Assembly (NCBI GenBank): GCA_965149945.1
Contig: CBCTTQ010000002.1
Coordinates: forward strand, 101,310-165,309
DNA length: 64,000 nucleotides
Reading direction: 5' to 3'
Origin: JAHZFN01 sp965149945
GTDB lineage: Bacteria; Bacillota; Dehalobacteriia; UBA4068; UBA4997
How positions within the stretch are numbered: position 1 is the stretch's first letter; each line of letters begins with the position of its first letter. The notes beneath the pieces are model-generated. The model saw only the letters and a list, made by a program, of their open reading frames with translations. It was not told the DNA's origin and did not search any database. Below are positions 1-8,863 of the stretch, one piece after another. The position numbers and the translations under genes are program-made.

Positions 1-405
1 ACCGGTGACTTAGCCTGCCGCACTCCGGAAGGAAACTACCGCATCACCGGTCGTCTGAAAGATATGATCATCCGCGGCGGGGAAAATATCTATCCCAAGG
101 AAATTGAAGAATTCATCTACACCCACGAAAAAGTTAAAGATGTGCAAGTAATCGGCGTACCCGATGAGCAATACGGAGAAGAAATTATGGCCTGCATCAT
201 TTTAAAAGCAGGAGAAACCATGACGGAACAAGAAATGAAAGATTATATCCGTGCTAACATGGCCAAACATAAAGTACCCAAATATATAGAATTTATGGAT
301 GAGTTTCCCATGAACGCTGCCGGCAAAATCTTGAAATATAAAATGAGAGAAAACGCCATTGAAAAACTGAAACTGCAAAAGGCAGCCACCATCGAAACCG
401 CCTAA
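1..405 (+). CDS. AMP-forming acyl-CoA synthetase, C-terminal part (5' end outside window)
   Basis: The frame is open from base 1 and gives 134 residues before the stop. It is the C-terminal lid domain of an ANL-family adenylate-forming enzyme, which activates a carboxylic acid with ATP and transfers it to CoA. The A8 hinge motif GRLKDMIIRGGENIYPKEIE is at residues 18-37, and the catalytic lysine region NAAGKILKYKMR is near the end. The substrate cannot be read from this part; medium- or long-chain fatty acids are the usual default. A branched-chain acid is possible because ilvE follows only 37 bases downstream on the same strand, which suggests co-transcription. Confidence 0.9.
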   Translation, partial: TGDLACRTPEGNYRITGRLKDMIIRGGENIYPKEIEEFIYTHEKVKDVQVIGVPDEQYGEEIMACIILKAGETMTEQEMKDYIRANMAKHKVPKYIEFMDEFPMNAAGKILKYKMRENAIEKLKLQKAATIETA

Positions 406-442
406 ATAAACCATGCGGTATCAAGGAAAGGATGAGTGAACG

Positions 443-1510
443 ATGACTGAATTCAGAATTGAAAAAACCCAAAACCCCAAAGCCAAGCCCGATGAAAGCA
501 CATTGGGTTTCGGTGAGATTTTCAGCGACCATATGTTTATCGCCGATTATGACAAAGAACAGGGTTGGCACGACGGCAGGATCGTCCCCTTCGGCCCCAT
601 TTCATTAACGCCGGCGGCCGCGGTCTTTCATTACGGCTCCGAGGTTTTTGAAGGGCTGAAAGCCTACCGGACGGCAGAAGGCAAGGTACAGCTGTTCCGC
701 CCCACTGAAAATGTAAAACGCATCAATGTGTCGGCAGAAAGAGTCGGCCTGCCGCTCCTGGATGAGCAATATGCCTTGGACGCTATTGAAGAACTGGTAC
801 GCGTCGATCAAGATTGGGTGCCTCATAATGAAGGCACAAGCCTGTACATCCGTCCCTTCCTCTTCGCGGCCGATCAGTCTTTAGGGGTTCACGGAATTCA
901 AAAAGCCATGTTTGTCATCATCACCAGTCCGGTCGGCAGTTATTACAAAGAAGGCTTAAATCCTGTATCGATCATGATTGAAACAGAAGACGTCCGCGCT
1001 GTCAAAGGCGGCACCGGTTACACAAAATGCGGCGGCAACTACGCCGCGGCGGTTCGCGCCGGCGAAAAAGCCAATGAAAAAGGATACTCTCAAGTACTTT
1101 GGCTGGATGGCGTACACCGGAAATACATTGAAGAAGTGGGCGCCATGAATATCATGTTCAAAATCAACGGCGAAATCATGACTCCGATGCTTTCCGGATC
1201 CATTCTCTCCGGCATCACCAGAAAATCCATCATCGAGTTTATGGCCAGTGAAGGCGTTAAAGTAACAGAACGCCTGATCTCCTTGGATGAACTGGTGGAA
1301 GCCGCGGAAAACGGTACTCTGGAAGAAGCCTGGGGCTGCGGCACAGCAGCAGTGGTTTCCCCCATCGGTCGCTTGGGAATCGGCGGCAAAGATTACATCA
1401 TTAATAACGGAAAAATCGGCGCCACTACCCAGCACATTTATGACGAACTCACTTCTATCCAATGGGGCAAAACCGAAGATCGTTTCGGCTGGATCGTTCC
1501 CATTGACTAA
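443..1510 (+). CDS. ilvE: Branched-chain amino acid aminotransferase
   Basis: A 355-residue fold-type IV PLP aminotransferase that interconverts Leu, Ile and Val with their 2-oxo acids using glutamate/2-oxoglutarate. The length and the block GGTGYTKCGGNYAAAV (about residues 189-204) match the larger BCAT group; the PLP lysine is expected at Lys195. HYGSEVFEGLKAYR near residue 63 is the conserved N-terminal substrate-side motif. An AAGGAAAGGATG stretch precedes the ATG. It sits between an acyl-CoA synthetase and pyruvate:ferredoxin oxidoreductase, so a role in oxo-acid metabolism as well as biosynthesis is possible. No CodY-like box or T-box is visible in the short upstream gap. Confidence 0.93.
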   Translation: MTEFRIEKTQNPKAKPDESTLGFGEIFSDHMFIADYDKEQGWHDGRIVPFGPISLTPAAAVFHYGSEVFEGLKAYRTAEGKVQLFRPTENVKRINVSAERVGLPLLDEQYALDAIEELVRVDQDWVPHNEGTSLYIRPFLFAADQSLGVHGIQKAMFVIITSPVGSYYKEGLNPVSIMIETEDVRAVKGGTGYTKCGGNYAAAVRAGEKANEKGYSQVLWLDGVHRKYIEEVGAMNIMFKINGEIMTPMLSGSILSGITRKSIIEFMASEGVKVTERLISLDELVEAAENGTLEEAWGCGTAAVVSPIGRLGIGGKDYIINNGKIGATTQHIYDELTSIQWGKTEDRFGWIVPID

Positions 1511-1555
1511 AACCTTTTCCATTTGTTGTGAAAGAAACGATAAAACAAACGCTCT

Positions 1556-1584
1556 GTATCCGGCTGGCAATGCCAACCGGATAC
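1556..1584. promoter_or_regulatory. Strong hairpin between ilvE and nifJ
   Basis: GTATCCGG and CCGGATAC flank a second paired block TGGC/GCCA around a 3-base loop. The stem is long and GC-rich but no T-run follows on either strand, so it is not a standard intrinsic terminator. A smaller palindrome, GGGGATTTTCCCC, lies at 1606-1618 just before nifJ. Both could tune read-through or mRNA stability between the two genes. Confidence 0.5.
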
Positions 1585-1637
1585 ACTTCTGCAAAAGAAA
1601 ATAAAGGGGATTTTCCCCGATATGAATGAGGGTTAAC

Positions 1638-4600
1638 ATGAAAGAAAAAACACTTGTCACCATGGACGGCAATGAAGCCGCCGCTTATATCGCTTATCAA
1701 TTTACCGATATCGCGGCCATTTATCCCATTACGCCGTCTTCACCAATGGCAGAAAAAACCGATGCCTGGGCGGCCAAAGGCCGAAAAAACTTTTTTAATC
1801 AAACGGTCAATTTAATCGAAATGCAATCGGAAGCGGGCGCCATCGGTACTGTGCATGGCGCTTTGGAAGCGGGGGCGCTGGCGACCACCTTCACCTCTTC
1901 TCAAGGCTTAATGCTGATGATTCCGGTTCTGCACCGAATCGCCGGAGAACGGCTGCCCGGTGTGCTCCATGTAGCGGCGCGCACCGTCGGCACCCATGCT
2001 CTGAGTATTTTCGGGGATCAGTCCGATGTCATGAACTGCCGTCAGACCGGTTTTGCCATGCTTTCCACAGGCAGCGTACAGGAAGTTATGGATTTGGCAG
2101 GGGTAGCGCATTTGGCAGCCATCAAAGGCAGAATTCCCTTTCTGCATTTCTTTGATGGATTCCGCACCTCCCACGAAATCTGTAAAATCGAAGCAATGCC
2201 TCTGGATGAATTGTGGAATTTGGTAGACCAGGACGCGCTGCGGACATTCCGCCAAAACGCCCTGAACCCCGACCATCCAAAGCTCCACGCCACAGTACAG
2301 AATCCCGACATCTATTTCCAGGTGCGGGAAGCAAACAATCGATTTTATAACGCCCTTCCCGATATCGTAGAAGATTATCTGGAAAAAATCAGCATAATCA
2401 CCGGTCGCGAATACCATCTTTTCAATTATTACGGAGACCCGGAAGCGGAAGAAATCATTATCGCCATGGGATCGGTCAGCGGCACCATTGAACAAGTTTG
2501 TGATTACCTCAATGCCCAAGACCGCAAAGTAGGCTTTTTACAGGTACATCTGTTCCGTCCCTTCTCCTTCCGCCATTTCATGGCAGCCATCCCCCAATCG
2601 GTGAAAAAAATCGCTGTATTGGACCGCTGCAAGGAAATCGGTTCCGCCGGGGAACCATTATATCAGGATGTTTGCACCGCATTCATCAACAGTGACAGAA
2701 AAGTACAAATCATCGGCGGTCGCTACGGTCTTTCTTCCAAAGATACCGACCCTTCGCAAATTATCGCCGTCTACGATAATCTGCGGCAAGCGGAACCTTT
2801 GGGTAATTTCACCATCGGCATTAATGACGATGTCACTCATCTTTCTTTGCCCTTAGGTCCTTATATCACAACCGGTGATGAAGATGTCATCAGTTGTAAA
2901 TTCTGGGGACTGGGCGGCGACGGTACCGTCGGCGCTAATAAAAATACCGTCCATATCATCAATGAATATACGCCCAAATACGCACAAGCTTATTTTGAAT
3001 ACGACGCGAAAAAATCCTACGGCGTAACCAAATCTCACCTACGGTTTGGGAATCGACCCATCCGTTCCGCTTATTATGTAAAAAGCGCCAATTTCATCGC
3101 TTGTCACAACCAAACTTATATGGGACAATATGATATTGTCAGTGAACTTCGTCCCGGCGGCGCCTTCCTGCTGAACTGCACTTGGTCAGATCAGGAACTG
3201 GATGAAAAATTGCCTGCCGATGTTCGTCGTTTTTTGGCAAACAACAATATTCGCTTTTACACCATCAATGCTACAGATATCGCTATGCGTTTAGGACTGG
3301 GCAGTCATGTCAACATGATTTTGCAATCCGCCTTTTTCGCACTGGCAAAAGTCATTCCGGTAGAAGAAGCGCTGGAATACATGAAAGACGCCGCCAGAAA
3401 AACCTACGGCAGAAAAGGAGAGGCCGTCGTCAATAAAAATCTGGCAGCCATTGATGAAGGCGCCGTCCACATTCATCAAGTCGTCATCCCGGAAAGCTGG
3501 AAAAACGCACAGGAAAAAATCGACTCCAAAGAAGATCATCGTCCCGCCGTGGTACGTAATATTCTGGAACCCATCAACCGGCAAAAAGGCGACGATTTGC
3601 CCGTCAGCACTTTCATCGGATACGAAGACGGCACCATTGAATTGGGATTGACGGCTTATGAAAAACGTAAAATCGCCGTACAAATTCCTCTCTGGCAAAA
3701 GGATAAATGTCTGCAATGCAATCGTTGCTCCTTCGTTTGCCCCCATGCAGTCATCCGCCCCTACTTGCTGACAAAAGCAGAAGCGGCGCAGGCGCCCTCC
3801 GGATTCGAAACAATTCCCGCCAAAGGCGCCGCCGCCAAAGATTTTCTTTATTCTCTGCAAATCAGCGTTGCCGATTGCACCGGCTGCGGCAGTTGTGTCG
3901 CGGTCTGTCCTGCCAAAGAAAAAGCGATCACCATGATTCCCATTGATGACGCGCGGAAAAACTATGAAGAAATCTGGGAATACGGACTGAACCTCAGCGA
4001 CAAAGGTGATGTCTTTGATCCTTTCACGGTCAAAGGCAGCCAATTCCGTCAGCCGCTGGTGGAATTTTCCGCCGCGTGCGCCGGCTGCGGCGAAACTCCC
4101 TATGCCAAACTGCTTACCCAATTGTTCGGTGACCGTGTTTACTGGGCCAATGCCACCGGTTGCACCCAAGCTTGGGGATCTCCCATGCCGGGCATCCCAT
4201 ATACCACCAACAAAAAAGGACACGGTCCCGCCTGGACCAATTCCCTTTTTGAAAATAATGCCGAATTCAGCCTGGGTATGCTTCTCTCTGTCAAACAACA
4301 GCGAAAAGCCGAAAAAGCCCGCGTGGAACAACTGCTGGCAGTTTGTGACGATGCGGAATTGACCGCTTTGGCAAAAGAATGGTTGGATGCTTTTGATGAT
4401 TTCCATCATTCCGCTGAAATCAGCGAACGTTTCGCGGCGGCGCTGGAGACAAAAAAAGACGCGATTTCTTCGAATCAGCGTCCTCTAATCAAGGAAATCC
4501 TGGACTATCGGGATCAATTGTCGAAAAAATGTTTCTGGATGTTCGGCGGCGACGGCTGGGCCTATGATATCGGATTCGGTGGATTGGATCATGTAATCGC

Positions 4601-5165
4601 CGGCGGCGAGGATATCAATGTATTTATTGTGGATACAGAGGTTTATTCCAACACCGGCGGACAATCTTCCAAAGCCACACCCATCGGCGCCGTAGCGCAA
4701 TTCTGCTCCGCCGGTAAAACTTCCTATAAAAAGGACTTAGGCTCTATTTTCATGACCTACGGCAATGTCTATGTAGCGCAAGTAGCCATGGGCGCGGATC
4801 CCGCTCAGCTGGTCAAAGTACTGAAAGAAGCAGAAGCCTATCCCGGCCCTTCCGTCATTATCGCCTACACCCCCTGCGGCGCCCACGGCATCAAAATGGG
4901 CATGTGTAACGTACAGGCCGAAATGAAACGGGCAGTGGATTCCGGTTATTGGACACTCTACCATTACAATCCGCTGGAAGAAAAACCCCTTTCCGTGGAC
5001 TCCCAACAACCGCGAATGAACTTTCAGGAATTTTTAGACGGCGAAGTCCGTTATGCTTCTTTGAAAAAAGATTTTCCGGAAAACGCCGAAAAACTCTTCG
5101 CTCTGGGGGAAAAACAAGCTAAAGAACGCTATGAGCATTACAAACACATGGAAGAAAATCAATAA
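1638..5165 (+). CDS. nifJ: Pyruvate:ferredoxin (flavodoxin) oxidoreductase, single-chain
   Basis: A 1175-residue homodimer-type PFOR that oxidises pyruvate with CoA to acetyl-CoA and CO2 and reduces ferredoxin. The usual order is visible: N-terminal pyrimidine-binding domain with YPITPSSPMAE, gamma-like domain, two ferredoxin-like clusters CLQCNRCSFVCP and CTGCGSCVAVCP, the proximal cluster region CAGCGETPYAKL, and the C-terminal TPP-binding motif GDGWAYDIGFGG with TEVYSNTGGQSSK. The start at 1638 is preferred over the in-frame ATG at 1626 because GAGGG lies 6 bases upstream of it. This is a central enzyme of anaerobic energy metabolism. A terminator follows directly. Confidence 0.96.
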   Translation: MKEKTLVTMDGNEAAAYIAYQFTDIAAIYPITPSSPMAEKTDAWAAKGRKNFFNQTVNLIEMQSEAGAIGTVHGALEAGALATTFTSSQGLMLMIPVLHRIAGERLPGVLHVAARTVGTHALSIFGDQSDVMNCRQTGFAMLSTGSVQEVMDLAGVAHLAAIKGRIPFLHFFDGFRTSHEICKIEAMPLDELWNLVDQDALRTFRQNALNPDHPKLHATVQNPDIYFQVREANNRFYNALPDIVEDYLEKISIITGREYHLFNYYGDPEAEEIIIAMGSVSGTIEQVCDYLNAQDRKVGFLQVHLFRPFSFRHFMAAIPQSVKKIAVLDRCKEIGSAGEPLYQDVCTAFINSDRKVQIIGGRYGLSSKDTDPSQIIAVYDNLRQAEPLGNFTIGINDDVTHLSLPLGPYITTGDEDVISCKFWGLGGDGTVGANKNTVHIINEYTPKYAQAYFEYDAKKSYGVTKSHLRFGNRPIRSAYYVKSANFIACHNQTYMGQYDIVSELRPGGAFLLNCTWSDQELDEKLPADVRRFLANNNIRFYTINATDIAMRLGLGSHVNMILQSAFFALAKVIPVEEALEYMKDAARKTYGRKGEAVVNKNLAAIDEGAVHIHQVVIPESWKNAQEKIDSKEDHRPAVVRNILEPINRQKGDDLPVSTFIGYEDGTIELGLTAYEKRKIAVQIPLWQKDKCLQCNRCSFVCPHAVIRPYLLTKAEAAQAPSGFETIPAKGAAAKDFLYSLQISVADCTGCGSCVAVCPAKEKAITMIPIDDARKNYEEIWEYGLNLSDKGDVFDPFTVKGSQFRQPLVEFSAACAGCGETPYAKLLTQLFGDRVYWANATGCTQAWGSPMPGIPYTTNKKGHGPAWTNSLFENNAEFSLGMLLSVKQQRKAEKARVEQLLAVCDDAELTALAKEWLDAFDDFHHSAEISERFAAALETKKDAISSNQRPLIKEILDYRDQLSKKCFWMFGGDGWAYDIGFGGLDHVIAGGEDINVFIVDTEVYSNTGGQSSKATPIGAVAQFCSAGKTSYKKDLGSIFMTYGNVYVAQVAMGADPAQLVKVLKEAEAYPGPSVIIAYTPCGAHGIKMGMCNVQAEMKRAVDSGYWTLYHYNPLEEKPLSVDSQQPRMNFQEFLDGEVRYASLKKDFPENAEKLFALGEKQAKERYEHYKHMEENQ

Positions 5166-5174
5166 GCTCAAACA

Positions 5175-5209
5175 AAAAAGGTGACTTTATCAGTCACCTT
5201 TTTTATTTA
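5175..5209 (+). terminator. Intrinsic terminator after nifJ
   Basis: AAAAGGTGACT and AGTCACCTTTT pair around a short loop and a T-run follows on the + strand. The A-rich 5' flank could also let it act on the minus strand, where the ynbB-like gene ends at 5327. Confidence 0.85.
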
Positions 5210-5326
5210 CAAAGAAACAGCCTGAGGGGCGTTTCGGCAGTGTTTGAGAAACCAAAACTTTACAATCCCTCAAAACGTCCCTCTCTTGATAAATCCTGTG
5301 ATTTTACAAAATCAGAAAACTCCGCG

Positions 5327-6565
5327 TCATTCCAGCAGACCCTTCTCCGACATTTCCCGAAGTGTATTGCTGATAGCGATTTTGCCGTGATAGCGAGAAA
5401 GCCCTCCTTGAAAATACAGCTCATATTCCGGCGGTACCACCGGCGCATCGCAGGACAACTCAATAGACGCCCCGGAAACAAAGGTTCCCGCCGCCATTAC
5501 CACCTGGCTGCTGTACCCGGGCATATCCCATGGCAGCGGCGTCACGTAGGAATCAATCGGAGAATATTTTTGAATTCCCTGGCAAAAAGCCAACAGACGA
5601 TCTTCCCTTCCCCAACGAATACCCTGAATGATATCGGTACGCGCTTCCTCCGCCTTGGGCAGCACCGCGAATCCCAAAGCTTCCAGCAAAGCCGCCGCAA
5701 AAACAGCGCCGCATAACGCTTCCCCAACAATCTGCGGCGCTAAAAATAATCCTTGGTAGAACCACCGAGGATCCCCCAAGCTGGCGCCCACTTCTCCCGC
5801 GATACCAGGACAAGTAAGACGAGACGCCGCCCGTTCCACCAGATCCTTCCGTCCCACAATATAACCGCCGCAAGGAGCCAAACCGCCGCCGGGATTTTTA
5901 ATCAAAGAACCGGCCATGTAATCGGCGCCCGCTTCCAGCGGCTCCCGTTCTTCCACAAATTCTCCGTAGCAATTGTCCACAAACACAATCAAATCAGGTT
6001 TTTTTTCTTTGGCGGCAGCGATAATTTGTTCAATTTCCGCAACAGAAAGCGACTTGCGCCATTGATACCCTTTAGAGCGCTGAATTGCCAAAATTTTGGT
6101 ATTCTCGCCGATTCCTTCCTGCACTTGCTTCAAATCAAAACGGGCAAAATCAAAATCAATTTCTCGATAAAGCACCCCCATTTCCAGCAAGGAACCGGGC
6201 GCTTTCCCTTGATCCCCAATGGCTTGATGCAACGTGTCATAGGGACTGCCCAAATAAACCAATTCTTCCCCGGGCAGCAGGTTACCCATCAGCGCTAACG
6301 CGATGGCATGCGTACCGGACACAATTTGCTGCCGCATCAATGCCGCCTCACCTCGAAACACTCGCGCGTAAATTTCCTCCAGCGTATCTCTGCCCACATC
6401 GCCATAACCGTAACCGGTAGTAGATTTCAGCTGAATCTCGCTCACCCGACAGGCGCGAAAAGCTTCCAACACTTTCCGAAAATTCGCTTCTTCTACTTGG
6501 GCGCGCTTTCTGCCAAATTCTTCCATCTCGGCAGCTGCCTGCTCCACCAGTTGTTCAAAATTCAT
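5327..6565 (-). CDS. ynbB: PLP-dependent methionine gamma-lyase-like / aluminium-resistance family protein (YnbB)
   Basis: A 412-residue fold-type I PLP enzyme of the family long annotated as aluminium resistance or methionine gamma-lyase-like. Visible are the glycine-rich cofactor region VSGTHAIALALMG, the aspartate region FVDNCYGEF, and the expected Schiff-base lysine in GSLIKNPGGGLAPCGG. Its true substrate is not established. In many Bacillota this gene sits next to hfq and miaA; here glpK and a decayed ORF lie between them. ATG 6565 is chosen because GAGGTG is 6 bases upstream; the GTG at 6574 would overlap that site. Confidence 0.85.
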   Translation of the reverse strand: MNFEQLVEQAAAEMEEFGRKRAQVEEANFRKVLEAFRACRVSEIQLKSTTGYGYGDVGRDTLEEIYARVFRGEAALMRQQIVSGTHAIALALMGNLLPGEELVYLGSPYDTLHQAIGDQGKAPGSLLEMGVLYREIDFDFARFDLKQVQEGIGENTKILAIQRSKGYQWRKSLSVAEIEQIIAAAKEKKPDLIVFVDNCYGEFVEEREPLEAGADYMAGSLIKNPGGGLAPCGGYIVGRKDLVERAASRLTCPGIAGEVGASLGDPRWFYQGLFLAPQIVGEALCGAVFAAALLEALGFAVLPKAEEARTDIIQGIRWGREDRLLAFCQGIQKYSPIDSYVTPLPWDMPGYSSQVVMAAGTFVSGASIELSCDAPVVPPEYELYFQGGLSRYHGKIAISNTLREMSEKGLLE

Positions 6566-6690
6566 CCTTAACACCTCGATTTTTTTACTTCTCTTATTTT
6601 AGCGCAAAACAAAGGAAAAAGCAAATTTCCGGAGAACTCTCTTTAAAATTGAAATATTAAGAAGAACACGCAAGAGGGGAGAAATCGTCT

Positions 6691-8184
6691 ATGAATCAAT
6701 ATATCATCGCTCTGGATCAAGGTACTACCAGCTCCAAAACCATGATCTTTGACCAGGCGGGCAATCTGCTGATCAAACGCGCGCAAGAATTCCAACAGAT
6801 TTATCCCGCTAACGGTTGGGTCGAGCACAATCCTAAAGAAATTTGGGAAAGTCAAAAAAACACATTGCTGCAAGCCTGCCATAAACTGGGGAAAAATTTT
6901 TCTCAGGTAAAAGGATTAGGTATCTCCAACCAAAGGGAAACCGTCATTCTCTGGGATAAAAACACCGGAGAACCCGTCTATAACGCTATCGTCTGGCAAT
7001 GTCGGCGCACGGCGGAATACTGTGAAACGCTGATTCAAAAAGGATTGGCGCCTGATATTACCAAAAAAACGGGGCTGCGTATCGACCCTTATTTTTCCGC
7101 CACTAAAATCCACTGGCTCTTAGAACAAGTACCCGACGCGCGCCGTCGCGCCGAACGGGGGGAATTGCTTTTCGGCACAGTAGATACCTGGCTTATTTGG
7201 AATCTAACCCGGGGGAAAGTCCATGTCACCGACCAAACCAACGCCTCCCGCACCATGCTCTATAATATTTTCAAAAATGATTGGGATGAGGAGCTGCTGG
7301 AATTATTTCATATTCCCAAGTCTATTCTGCCGAAGGTGGTTTCTTCTTCTCAAGTGGTCGGCTATGTCGATGAATCGATTCTTCCCGGCAAAATTCCCAT
7401 CGCCGGCATCGCCGGAGACCAACAGGCGGCGCTGTTTGGACAATGCTGTTTTTCTCCCGGAGAAGCGAAAAACACCTACGGCACCGGTTGCTTTCTGTTG
7501 ATGAATATCGGCAGCACACCGGTCATTTCTCAAAACAATTTGCTGACCACTATGATCTGCTCTTTGGACGGTACCCCGCAATATGCCCTGGAAGGCAGCG
7601 TATTCATCGGCGGCGCGGTAATCCAGTGGCTTCGTGACCAGTTGCGTTTGATCCAATCCGCCGATGAAACAGAATCCCTGGCCCGCAGTGTTCCCGATAA
7701 CGACGGCGTCTATCTGGTGCCTGCTTTTTCCGGATTGGGGGCGCCTTATTGGGATCCGTTCAGCCGCGGTCTGTTGATTGGACTGACCCGCAACTCCAAT
7801 TATAAACATATCGCACGGGCAGCCTTGGAAAGTATTGCTTTCCAAGTAACCGATCTGGTAAAAACAATGGAAGCCGATGCCAAACTAAAGTTTCAAAATC
7901 TGAAAGTAGACGGCGGCGCCACCGCCAATGATTTTCTCATGGAATTTCAAACGGATCTGCTGGATATTCAACTGCTTCGCCCCATTAATACTGAAACCAC
8001 AGCGTTCGGGGCTGCTTTTTTAGCAGGTCTGGCTACCGAAGTTTGGCACAATACCGAGGAACTGAAAAACACCTGGCAGGCAGATCGTATATTTGAACCT
8101 TCCATGCCGCAGGAAACCCGTATGGTTTATTACCAGAAATGGCAAAAAGCCGTGGAACGCAGCCGCGGCTGGATTGAAGAATAG
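6691..8184 (+). CDS. glpK: Glycerol kinase
   Basis: A 497-residue FGGY-family kinase that phosphorylates glycerol to glycerol 3-phosphate in the cytoplasm. The N-terminus ALDQGTTSSKTMIFD is the ATP phosphate-binding motif, ISNQRETVILWD and WQCRRT are the substrate-side blocks, and GTGCFLLMNIG and GLGAPYWDP are FGGY signatures. Length matches the family. GAGGGGAG lies upstream of the ATG. It stands alone on the plus strand, divergent from ynbB, with no glpF or glpD partner in the window. It appears to have been inserted into what is often a contiguous hfq-ynbB stretch. Confidence 0.95.
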   Translation: MNQYIIALDQGTTSSKTMIFDQAGNLLIKRAQEFQQIYPANGWVEHNPKEIWESQKNTLLQACHKLGKNFSQVKGLGISNQRETVILWDKNTGEPVYNAIVWQCRRTAEYCETLIQKGLAPDITKKTGLRIDPYFSATKIHWLLEQVPDARRRAERGELLFGTVDTWLIWNLTRGKVHVTDQTNASRTMLYNIFKNDWDEELLELFHIPKSILPKVVSSSQVVGYVDESILPGKIPIAGIAGDQQAALFGQCCFSPGEAKNTYGTGCFLLMNIGSTPVISQNNLLTTMICSLDGTPQYALEGSVFIGGAVIQWLRDQLRLIQSADETESLARSVPDNDGVYLVPAFSGLGAPYWDPFSRGLLIGLTRNSNYKHIARAALESIAFQVTDLVKTMEADAKLKFQNLKVDGGATANDFLMEFQTDLLDIQLLRPINTETTAFGAAFLAGLATEVWHNTEELKNTWQADRIFEPSMPQETRMVYYQKWQKAVERSRGWIEE

Positions 8185-8204
8185 CAATCATTTTCAAAAA
8201 GAAA

Positions 8205-8235
8205 AAGAAGGAGCAAAAGCCCCTTCTTTTTTGTT
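8205..8235 (+). terminator. Intrinsic terminator after glpK
   Basis: AGAAGGAGC pairs with GCCCCTTCT (one mismatch) around AAAA, followed by a T-run on the + strand. Confidence 0.8.
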
Positions 8236-8267
8236 ATTATCGCCTTAAAATGACTGCTCTGTTTTGC

Positions 8268-8544
8268 TTACGATTTTCCACGGTCAGCCAGTTTAGCTTT
8301 CTTCGTATTGTAATCGCCTCTTTGTTTTACAGGAAAACTCTTTTCAGGTAAACGAAAACCCTTCGGAACAATACACCCCTCCGCGTTTATATGATCCACG
8401 CCGCACAGCAGAGGGGCAATATCAACAAAAGAGAACTCGACAATTCCAAAGTTTATTTCGATATACTCCTTTTCATAATCTTTATCCTCCGGAACTGTCG
8501 ATTAATCGTTTTGCTTTATTTCCAAAGAGGTGGAACTTTTCCAT
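8268..8544 (-). pseudogene. Decayed small ORF downstream of hfq (putative frameshift)
   Basis: About 25 bases after the hfq stop an ATG at 8544 opens a 20-codon frame (MEKFHLFGNKAKRLIDS...) that stops at once. In another frame of the same strand an open stretch without a start codon runs from 8501 to the TAA at 8268. It encodes about 77 protein-like residues, including VEFSFVDIAPLLCGVDHIN and CIVPKGFRLPEKSFPV. Joining the two near 8490-8500 gives one reading of about 95 codons. I do not recognise the product. A chance open frame of this length is possible, so this is a candidate broken gene. It fills most of the otherwise empty hfq-glpK interval. Confidence 0.35.
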
Positions 8545-8568
8545 TTAATCAAAATCTTTTTGTTTTCT

Positions 8569-8796
8569 TTAATATTCTTCCGGAAAGTCCAACGGATGGT
8601 TGGGACAAATAGTAGAAATGGCATGTTTATAGACCATTTGCTGTTTGTCAGCGGATTGTACTACCAACACCCTGTCATCATAATATACCAACTGCCCTTT
8701 CAATTGATAGCCATTCATTAAAAAGAAGGTGGCGGAAAGAGTGTGAAACTGCAAACTGTCCAGAAAAAAATCCTGAATGTCGAAACACGCCTTCAT
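8569..8796 (-). CDS. hfq: RNA chaperone Hfq
   Basis: A 75-residue Sm-like protein that forms a hexameric ring and helps small RNAs meet their mRNA targets. The Sm1 part LMNGYQLKGQLVYYDDRVLVV and the Sm2 signature MVYKHAIST are clear. It lacks the long C-terminal tail of enterobacterial Hfq, as usual in Bacillota. The start is ATG 8796 because GGAGG lies 8 bases upstream; a TTG at 8811 is in frame but lies upstream of the ribosome binding site. It is the last intact gene of the mutS-mutL-miaA-hfq run. Confidence 0.92.
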   Translation of the reverse strand: MKACFDIQDFFLDSLQFHTLSATFFLMNGYQLKGQLVYYDDRVLVVQSADKQQMVYKHAISTICPNHPLDFPEEY

Positions 8797-8863
8797 ATCA
8801 TCACCCTCCAACCATACAACATCGACTCTCTGCCTAAAACATATGCAGATATTCGATGATTTA

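Noticed and set aside
956..1672. 238-codon minus-strand frame over ilvE
   Set aside because: Antisense shadow; no family features.
3291..4409. 372-codon minus-strand frame inside nifJ
   Set aside because: Antisense shadow of conserved PFOR coding sequence.
8391..8612. 73-codon plus-strand frame overlapping hfq
   Set aside because: No ribosome site, runs antisense into hfq, no recognisable product.
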